DNA from: Sporomusaceae bacterium
GTDB taxonomy: Bacteria > Bacillota > Negativicutes > DSM-13327
Length of the DNA: 12,120 nucleotides
NCBI GenBank assembly: GCA_027492445.1
Contig: JAPUES010000150.1
Coordinates: forward strand, 1 to 12,120
Direction: 5' to 3'
The stretch's first letter is position 1; every line of letters begins with the position of its first letter. Of this stretch, positions 6,131-12,120 are shown one piece after another. Made by a program: the position numbers and the translations under genes. The notes beneath the pieces are model-generated. The model had not been told where the DNA came from and ran no database searches. It worked only from the letters and a program-made list of their open reading frames with translations.

Positions 6131-6146
6131 TCTCCCTTTTGGGGGG
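6131..6146 (+). repeat. Small GC stem with T4 loop, between ilvC hairpin and leuA
   Basis: TCTCCC (6131-6136), TTTT (6137-6140) and GGGGGG (6141-6146) can form a short stem with three G-C pairs next to the loop, one further G-C pair and G-U wobbles. It begins two bases after the larger hairpin and ends 26 nt before the leuA ribosome binding site. The two stems together may form one folded block in the ilvC-leuA intergenic RNA. Confidence 0.4.
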
Positions 6147-6184
6147 TAAATGTAAGACGAATAATATGAATAGAGGTGATTGGT

Positions 6185-7711
6185 ATGGATCGTAGAATTA
6201 AAATTTTTGATACTACATTGCGTGATGGTGAGCAAACGCCGGGCGTATGCCTAAATATGCATGAAAAGTTGGAAATTGCCCAAAGTTTAGTCAAATTGAA
6301 GGTAGATGCCATTGAAGCTGGGTTTCCAGTGATTTCTCAAGGGGATTTTCTATCTGTGAGTCAAATTGCCGAGCATGTAAAAGGACCTATTATTTGCGGC
6401 CTTGCTCGGGCTAATAAAAAAGATATTGACGCCGCTGTCCAGGCATTAGCAAAGGCTGAGCGTCCGCGGATTCATACCTTTATTGCTACAAGCGATATTC
6501 ATATGGAATATAAATTAAAAATGTCTCGGGATAAGGTGCTAGCATTAGCTGAAGAATCCGTGCGTTATGCGAAACAATTTGTAGAGGACATTGAATTTTC
6601 AGCAGAAGATGCCTCCAGGTCCGATTGGGATTTTCTCTGCCAGATTTATGGGAAGGCTATCGCAGCAGGTGCTACCGTTATAAATGTTCCAGATACGGTG
6701 GGCTATACCACACCTGACGAATATGGCGCTTTAATTCGCTATATTAAAACCAATGTACCTGGCGTTGATAAGGTAGATATTAGTGTTCATTGTCACAATG
6801 ATTTGGGATTAGCTGTGGCTAATTCTTTAGCAGCCGTGCAAAATGGTGCGACCCAAGTAGAGTGCACGATCAATGGCCTCGGGGAGCGCGCTGGTAATGC
6901 GGCTATGGAAGAGCTTATTATGGCCTTTTATACCCGCAAAGATTACTATAAAGCAATTACCAATATTGATACCAAACAAATCTATCGAGCATCCACTCTC
7001 GTAAGTACGCTGACCGGTGTGGATGTACAAATTAATAAAGCCATTGTTGGGGATAATGCTTTTGCCCATGAGTCAGGTATACATCAGCATGGAATGCTCA
7101 ACAATTCTCTAACCTATGAAATCATTTCTCCCGAAGTAATTGGTATTAGCCGCAATGCCATGGTTCTTGGCAAGCACTCAGGGCGCCATGCTTTTGAAGA
7201 TCGTTTAAAACAAATGGACTATGATTTTGATAGTGAAACCATCAATGTACTATTTGCTAAATTTAAGGATTTGGCCGATCGTAAAAAAGTGGTATTTGAT
7301 CGGGATATTGCAGCCCTTATCATTGATAAACCATCCGTACAACCAGAATACTACCGCTTAGCCTATCATCAGGTTGTTAGTGGCAGCCAAAGTGTGGCCA
7401 CGGCTACCGTACGCCTTGAAACGAGCAATGGCACTATTGAACAAGCCAGTTGCGGAGATGGTCCTGTAGATGCAGTTTTTAAAGCCATCGAACAGGCCGT
7501 GGGTTTTGATATTGGTCTTAAAGATTACCAATTGAAAGCGGTCACTGCTGGTGAAGATGCGTTGGGTGAAGCTACGGTGTGGATAGAATATAATGAGACT
7601 GTATTTAATGGACGAGGACTTAGTACCGATGTCATTGAAGCCAGTGCGAAAGCCTATATTAATGCTGTGAACAAAAGGTTAACTGTGTGTGGAGATCCTA
7701 AAGCGCAGTAA
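6185..7711 (+). CDS. leuA: 2-Isopropylmalate synthase LeuA
   Basis: First committed step of leucine synthesis: acetyl-CoA plus 2-ketoisovalerate gives 2-isopropylmalate. I use the ATG at 6185, 8 nt after GAGG in AGAGGTGAT (6172-6180); the GTG at 6176 lies inside that ribosome binding site. The 508-residue product has the full bacterial length. The TIM-barrel start DTTLRDGEQTPG is at 9-20, metal ligands H202 and H204 are in HCHNDLG, NGLGERAGN is at 230-238 and HESGIHQHG at 295-303. The C-terminal LeuA dimerisation/regulatory domain is complete (about 365-505, with GDGPVDAVFKAI and GRGLSTDVIEASAKAY), so leucine feedback inhibition is expected. It is 19 nt before leuC. Confidence 0.98.
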   Translation: MDRRIKIFDTTLRDGEQTPGVCLNMHEKLEIAQSLVKLKVDAIEAGFPVISQGDFLSVSQIAEHVKGPIICGLARANKKDIDAAVQALAKAERPRIHTFIATSDIHMEYKLKMSRDKVLALAEESVRYAKQFVEDIEFSAEDASRSDWDFLCQIYGKAIAAGATVINVPDTVGYTTPDEYGALIRYIKTNVPGVDKVDISVHCHNDLGLAVANSLAAVQNGATQVECTINGLGERAGNAAMEELIMAFYTRKDYYKAITNIDTKQIYRASTLVSTLTGVDVQINKAIVGDNAFAHESGIHQHGMLNNSLTYEIISPEVIGISRNAMVLGKHSGRHAFEDRLKQMDYDFDSETINVLFAKFKDLADRKKVVFDRDIAALIIDKPSVQPEYYRLAYHQVVSGSQSVATATVRLETSNGTIEQASCGDGPVDAVFKAIEQAVGFDIGLKDYQLKAVTAGEDALGEATVWIEYNETVFNGRGLSTDVIEASAKAYINAVNKRLTVCGDPKAQ

Positions 7712-7730
7712 GGGACAGGAGGAAAATAAC

Positions 7731-8990
7731 ATGGGTATGACAATGACAGAAAAAATATTTGCACGAAATGCTGGACTAGAAACAGTACAGCCAGGGCAAT
7801 TAATCAAATGTAAGGTCGACGTAGTCCTAGGGAATGATATTACGACGCCGCCTGCAATAAAAGAATTTGATCGTATTGGTAAGCCAGTATTTGATAAAGA
7901 TAAAATTGTACTTGTACCTGACCATTTTACACCCAATAAGGATATAAAATCGGCGGAACAAAGTAAAATCATGCGTCAATTTGCGAGAAAACACAATATT
8001 ACTCATTATTTTGAAGTGGGTCGTATGGGTATTGAACATGTCTTATTACCAGAGGTTGGGCTCGTAGCACCTGGTGAAGTTATCATTGGAGCTGACTCTC
8101 ATACCTGTACCTATGGAGCATTAGGAGCCTTTGCTACGGGCGTAGGATCGACAGATATGGGCGCTGCTATGGCAACCGGGGAAACTTGGTTTAAAGTACC
8201 ATCTAGTATTAAAGTAGAACTTACAGGTAAAATGCCAGAATGGGTTAGCGGTAAGGATCTTATTTTAACGTTAATAGGCATGATTGGTGTGGATGGAGCT
8301 CGCTATCAATCCTTGGAATTTACTGGGGATGGAGTGGCTAATTTATCCATGACCGATCGTTTGACCATTGCTAATATGGCAATTGAAGCAGGGGCTAAAA
8401 ATGGCATTTTCCCTGTGGATGAAATTACTATGGAATATATTACTGGACGCGTAACAAAGCCTTATGAAGTTGTAAAGGCGGATGAAGATGCTGTTTACGC
8501 GCGAGTTATTACCATTGATTTAAGTACGCTAACTCCTGTGGTGGCTTTGCCTCACTTGCCAGAAAATGTGCGTAGCATTACCGAGATTGATGAAATTAAA
8601 ATTGACCAAGTAGTAATTGGTTCCTGTACCAATGGGCGCATTGAAGATTTAGCCCAGGCCGCTGGAATTTTAAAAAATCAGACCGTACATCAAGATGTGC
8701 GCCTCATTATCATACCTGGCAGCCAAGGGGTATATTTAGAAGCCATGAAGCAAGGCTATATTGAAATCTTTATTGAGGCTGGTGGCATTGTAAGTACGCC
8801 TACCTGTGGTCCATGTTTGGGCGGTTATATGGGGATATTAGCAGCTGGAGAACGGGCGGTAGCAACCACCAATCGTAATTTCCGTGGTCGTATGGGACAT
8901 GTGGACAGTGAAGTGTACTTAACAGGACCAGCCGTGGCAGCAGCTAGTGCAATTACAGGGCGCATCAGTGCACCTTGGGAGGTGAAGTGA
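7731..8990 (+). CDS. leuC: 3-Isopropylmalate dehydratase large subunit LeuC
   Basis: Large subunit of the [4Fe-4S] isopropylmalate isomerase, acting with LeuD to convert 2- to 3-isopropylmalate. The ATG at 7731 follows a perfect AGGAGG (7717-7722) by 8 nt. At 419 residues it is the shorter archaeal/clostridial-type LeuC rather than the roughly 466-residue enterobacterial form. The cluster ligands are C299 (GSCTNGR) and C359 and C362 (TCGPCLG). GADSHTCTYGALGAFATGVGSTDM lies around residues 120-143. Its stop codon shares one base with the leuD start (TGATG), implying coupled translation. Confidence 0.97.
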   Translation: MGMTMTEKIFARNAGLETVQPGQLIKCKVDVVLGNDITTPPAIKEFDRIGKPVFDKDKIVLVPDHFTPNKDIKSAEQSKIMRQFARKHNITHYFEVGRMGIEHVLLPEVGLVAPGEVIIGADSHTCTYGALGAFATGVGSTDMGAAMATGETWFKVPSSIKVELTGKMPEWVSGKDLILTLIGMIGVDGARYQSLEFTGDGVANLSMTDRLTIANMAIEAGAKNGIFPVDEITMEYITGRVTKPYEVVKADEDAVYARVITIDLSTLTPVVALPHLPENVRSITEIDEIKIDQVVIGSCTNGRIEDLAQAAGILKNQTVHQDVRLIIIPGSQGVYLEAMKQGYIEIFIEAGGIVSTPTCGPCLGGYMGILAAGERAVATTNRNFRGRMGHVDSEVYLTGPAVAAASAITGRISAPWEVK

Positions 8991-9481
8991 TGATATTAGA
9001 AGGAAAAGTATGGCGTTATGGGGATAATGTGGATACGGATGTTATCATTCCTGCTCGCTATTTAAATACGGCAGATCCTAAAGAATTGGCGCAGCATTGT
9101 ATGGAAGATATTGATACAACTTTTGCTAAAAATGTCCAGGATGGCGATCTTATGGTAGCTGATCGCAATTTTGGCTGTGGTTCCTCCCGGGAACATGCAC
9201 CTGTCGCCATTAAGGCCAGTGGTGTGACCTGCGTTATTGCAGGCAGCTTTGCACGAATTTTCTATCGTAATGCCATTAATATTGGTCTTCCCCTTATTGA
9301 ACTTGGGGATGAGGTAGAACAAATCAAAGCCGGACATGTTTTGCGCGTTGACTTAGTAGAAGGGAAACTTGAAAATAAGACAACAGGACAGACCTTTACT
9401 ATTCAACCACTGCCTGGGTTTATTCGTGAGATTGCTCAAGCTGGTGGCCTAGTTAATTACGTTAAAGGGGAAAATAAATGA
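8990..9481 (+). CDS. leuD: 3-Isopropylmalate dehydratase small subunit LeuD
   Basis: Small subunit that partners LeuC in leucine synthesis. I place the start at the ATG at 8990, which overlaps the leuC stop by one base and follows GGGAGGTG (8977-8984) by 5 nt. The product is 163 residues, the short form that matches the short LeuC type. Landmarks are YGDNVDTDVIIPARYLNT near the N-terminus and the swivel-domain motif NFGCGSSREHAP around residues 60-71, followed by IAGSFARIFYRNAINIGLP. It overlaps leuB by four bases (ATGA at 9478-9481), a further sign of translational coupling. Nothing is truncated or missing. Confidence 0.97.
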   Translation: MILEGKVWRYGDNVDTDVIIPARYLNTADPKELAQHCMEDIDTTFAKNVQDGDLMVADRNFGCGSSREHAPVAIKASGVTCVIAGSFARIFYRNAINIGLPLIELGDEVEQIKAGHVLRVDLVEGKLENKTTGQTFTIQPLPGFIREIAQAGGLVNYVKGENK

Positions 9482-10551
9482 GTAATAAAAAAATTGTAGT
9501 AATCCCTGGCGACGGTATAGGCGAAGAAATAACAGGGGCTGCTGTGCGGGTACTTAAGAAAGTGGCCGCTAAAAGTCAACTGAGCTTAACTTTTGAAAAA
9601 CAACTAGCTGGTGGGGCGTCCATTGATGCCTATGGTGTTCCCTTGACAGAAAGTGTTGTTAAGGCCGCAAAAGAAGCGGATGCTATACTGTTAGGTGCTG
9701 TTGGTGGTCCTAAATGGGATAATGTAGCGCCTGAACTGCGTGCGGAAAAGGCGATTCTTGGCCTGCGCAAAGAACTAGGCTTATATGCAAACTTACGCCC
9801 TATTCGTTTGTCGCCGACCTTAGTTGAACTTTCTCCATTAAAGCCTGAAGCCATTTCGGGAGTAGACATTTTAATTGTTCGCGAACTTTGTGGTGGCATT
9901 TACTTTGGGGAAAAGTGCGAATCGGCAATGGTGAATGGTGTAGAGCAAGCTTCGGATATGGAAGTATATACAGTGCCAGAAGTCAGTCGCATCATGCATC
10001 TTGCCTGCCAAGCAGCAAGACTTCGCCGGAAACAAGTTTTATCTGTGGATAAAGCCAATGTTTTGGCCACTTCTCGTTTGTGGCGCCGCACAGTGACCCA
10101 AATCGCTACTGAGTATAGTGATGTTAGCGTAAATCATATGTATGTTGATAACTGCGCTATGCAACTAGTATTAGCGCCTAAACAATTTGACGTTATTGTA
10201 ACCAATAATTTATTTGGTGATATTCTAAGTGATGAGGCTGCTGTTCTTACAGGGTCTATTGGAATGCTGCCTTCTGCTAGTCTTGGCGATGGTACAGGAC
10301 TTTATGAACCCATCCATGGATCGGCTCCTGATATTGCAGGACTTGGTCTTGCCAATCCCATAGGGACTATTTTATCGGCGGCTATGCTCCTTCGCTACTC
10401 GCTAGGAGAAGCGGCTGCTGCAGAAGCAATTGAACAAGCGGTAGACCGAGTGTTAGCAGAGGGTTATCGTACTGCTGATCTTTATAAAGAGGGTTATACC
10501 AAAGTAAGTACGGATGAAATGGCTAGATTGGTTGAAACACAATTAGGTTAG
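9478..10551 (+). CDS. leuB: 3-Isopropylmalate dehydrogenase LeuB
   Basis: NAD-dependent oxidative decarboxylase that makes 2-ketoisocaproate, the last leucine-specific step before transamination. The ATG at 9478 overlaps the leuD stop; AAAGGGG lies about 7 nt upstream. The product is 357 residues, normal for the family. Motifs seen: IPGDGIGEEI (9-18), LGAVGGPKWD, LYANLRPIR, VDKANVL, the metal-binding FGDILSDEAAVLTGSIGMLPSASLG, and the NAD-binding GLYEPIHGSAPDIAG. One variation: the usual RELTGGIYFGE reads RELCGGIYFGE, with Cys for Thr. It is followed after 28 nt by ilvB. Confidence 0.97.
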   Translation: MSNKKIVVIPGDGIGEEITGAAVRVLKKVAAKSQLSLTFEKQLAGGASIDAYGVPLTESVVKAAKEADAILLGAVGGPKWDNVAPELRAEKAILGLRKELGLYANLRPIRLSPTLVELSPLKPEAISGVDILIVRELCGGIYFGEKCESAMVNGVEQASDMEVYTVPEVSRIMHLACQAARLRRKQVLSVDKANVLATSRLWRRTVTQIATEYSDVSVNHMYVDNCAMQLVLAPKQFDVIVTNNLFGDILSDEAAVLTGSIGMLPSASLGDGTGLYEPIHGSAPDIAGLGLANPIGTILSAAMLLRYSLGEAAAAEAIEQAVDRVLAEGYRTADLYKEGYTKVSTDEMARLVETQLG

Positions 10552-10579
10552 TGTCTTACGATCCAGGGAGGTGTCTGCT

Positions 10580-12120
10580 ATGAAAATATCTGGTGCAAAA
10601 GCCATTGTAGAATGTCTGATAGAGCAAGGAGTTCATACTGTTTTTGGTTACCCAGGAGGACGCATTTTACCCTTATATGATGCCCTCTATGATGGGCCCA
10701 TACGTCATGTTCGAACAGCCCATGAACAAGGAGCGATACATGCTGCCGATGGTTACGCCCGTGCAAGTGGAGAGGTCGGTGTATGTATTGCAACGAGTGG
10801 CCCGGGGGCAACGAATTTAGTGACGGGTCTCGCCAATGCCTATTTGGATTCAGTACCGCTAGTTGTAATTACGGGGCAAGTTCCTACGGAACTTATTGGT
10901 GCCGATGCTTTTCAAGAAGTAGATACTACAGGCATTACTATGCCTGTCACCAAACATAACTTTTTGGTGAAGGACGTTAAGCAACTTCCAGAAATTATAC
11001 GGTTTGCCTTTCGTATTGCCCGCTCGGGGCGACAAGGCCCGGTACTCATTGATATACCAAGTGATATTCAATCCAAACTGTTTACTTTTTACCCGCCACC
11101 AACGGAACCTAGCCTTGGATCTGGACTGCAATTGTCAGAACGGGGTAATTTCCTGATTGATAAAGCTGTAAGAGTAATAGCTGCTGCCAAACAACCTCTG
11201 ATGGTGGTTGGTGGTGGCGTGGTTTCTGCTGGTATGTATGAAGAGGTCATTAAAATTGCTGAAAAAATAAATATACCCGTGGTTAGTACGTTAATGGGAC
11301 TTGGGGTTTTCAAGGCGGATCATCCTCAATTCTTAGGACTGACAGGTATGCATGGCAGTAAAGTGGCGAATAATGCTGTCCATAGTGCAGATGTAATTAT
11401 CGCCATTGGCAGCCGTTTTAGTGATCGAGTTACCAATAATAAGCTAAAATACGCCGCAGGGAAGAGGTTTATCCATATTGATGTTGATCCGGCAGAGTTG
11501 GATAAAAATATTGCGACCCATATTGGCCTAGCGGGTAACCTAGACCAGCTATTGCCGATTTTGTATAATCGCATTACCGGCAGTGAGCAGACCGCTTGGT
11601 GGGCTAGTATTAAAAAATGGCAGCAAGAATTTAAAGTGGAACATAAGGAGGAAGTGTTAACCGCGCCATGGATGCTTAGACAAGTGGCAAAGGCGACGGA
11701 AAACCAGCCCTTTATTTTCACTACTGATGTGGGCAAACACCAAATGTGGGCCGCGCAAAATTTAAAGATCGAAGCGCCTCGCTCTTGGATTACATCAGGT
11801 GGTTTAGGCACCATGGGATTTGGCTTGCCATCGGCCATTGGAGCGCAAATTGCAGCCCCTGACAAAAGAGTCATTTGCATTGTGGGTGATGGTGGTATTA
11901 AGATGACGGGCTGTGAATTATTTACAGTAGCCAGCGAAAACTTACCCGTGATTACGATTATTGTTGATAATAGCTGTCTAGGGATGGTGCACCAATTGCA
12001 GCACTTATTCTATGAAAAACGCTACTCAGCTACCTTAGCGCCAACAAAAGTTGATTTTGTATATTTTGCAAAAGCTTTTGGTATAAACGCGCAGCTTGCA
12101 ACCAATCAGCAAGAATTTAC
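10580..12120 (+). CDS. ilvB: Acetolactate synthase large (catalytic) subunit IlvB, 3' end cut by window
   Basis: ThDP- and FAD-dependent catalytic subunit of acetohydroxyacid synthase; it forms acetolactate from pyruvate and partners IlvN. The ATG at 10580 follows AGGGAGGTG (10565-10573). The frame is open to the window end, giving 513 codons; about 40 C-terminal residues should be missing from a protein of about 550. Seen: GYPGG near 23-27, catalytic E49 (AHEQGAIHAADGYARA), SGPGATN, FQEVD, the FAD-domain GSRFSDR (277-283), SGGLGTMGFGLPSAIGA, and the ThDP motif from GDGG (436-439) to DN (463-464). Oddities: L473 in GMVHQLQHLFY, where most AHAS have Trp, GSRFSDR where GARFDDR is usual, and GDGGIKMTG for GDGSFQMN. 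It ends a gene set that starts with ilvN at the other side. An anabolic role is supported by the FAD domain and operon. Confidence 0.95.
   Translation, partial: MKISGAKAIVECLIEQGVHTVFGYPGGRILPLYDALYDGPIRHVRTAHEQGAIHAADGYARASGEVGVCIATSGPGATNLVTGLANAYLDSVPLVVITGQVPTELIGADAFQEVDTTGITMPVTKHNFLVKDVKQLPEIIRFAFRIARSGRQGPVLIDIPSDIQSKLFTFYPPPTEPSLGSGLQLSERGNFLIDKAVRVIAAAKQPLMVVGGGVVSAGMYEEVIKIAEKINIPVVSTLMGLGVFKADHPQFLGLTGMHGSKVANNAVHSADVIIAIGSRFSDRVTNNKLKYAAGKRFIHIDVDPAELDKNIATHIGLAGNLDQLLPILYNRITGSEQTAWWASIKKWQQEFKVEHKEEVLTAPWMLRQVAKATENQPFIFTTDVGKHQMWAAQNLKIEAPRSWITSGGLGTMGFGLPSAIGAQIAAPDKRVICIVGDGGIKMTGCELFTVASENLPVITIIVDNSCLGMVHQLQHLFYEKRYSATLAPTKVDFVYFAKAFGINAQLATNQQEF

Noticed and set aside
11326..11880. 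184-codon open frame on the minus strand.
   Set aside because: It lies wholly opposite the conserved ilvB coding sequence, has no recognisable domain, and looks like a codon-bias shadow.

Overview
The window reads as about 12.1 kb of a low- to mid-GC Firmicutes-type chromosome, ordinary core metabolism rather than a mobile or accessory region. The UPF0340 (YwlG-like)–glyA–upp order also occurs in Bacillus and related Firmicutes. The protein sequences and the paaK/ACT genes joined to an ilv-leu cluster would suit an anaerobe, perhaps a Negativicute such as Pelosinus or Sporomusa, but that placement is an inference and unconfirmed. All genes are on the + strand.

Region 1 (1-2407): the 3' part of a UPF0340 family gene, glyA (serine hydroxymethyltransferase) and upp (uracil phosphoribosyltransferase), closed by a clear intrinsic terminator at 2372-2407. 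These genes supply one-carbon units/glycine and salvage uracil.

Region 2 (2408-2612): a 205-nt leader with a good extended -10 promoter, a second weaker promoter-like pair, a possible 12-codon leader ORF and a 10-bp perfect palindrome. I see no T-box or other recognised riboswitch.

Region 3 (2613-12120): a long, tightly spaced gene set that looks like one operon: paaK-type acyl/aryl-CoA ligase, a tandem ACT-domain protein, ilvN, ilvC, leuA, leuC, leuD, leuB and ilvB (cut by the window edge). IlvB/IlvN make acetolactate or acetohydroxybutyrate and IlvC reduces and isomerises it. LeuA, LeuCD and LeuB turn 2-ketoisovalerate into 2-ketoisocaproate. The dihydroxyacid dehydratase (ilvD) and the transaminase (ilvE) are not in the window.

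The points most worth a second look are: (a) the CoA ligase and ACT sensor at the head of a branched-chain amino acid operon; (b) ilvN and ilvB at opposite ends, about 5.7 kb apart; (c) a Leu in IlvB at the position of the well-known herbicide-site Trp, plus other divergent motif residues; (d) a Tyr in the IlvC cofactor loop where Arg is usual; (e) ilvC flanked by a 24-bp near-perfect palindrome upstream and a strong 36-nt hairpin downstream, neither followed by a T-run, together with a biased Arg codon choice in ilvC. I found no defence system, transposon, phage gene, CRISPR array, tRNA or rRNA.
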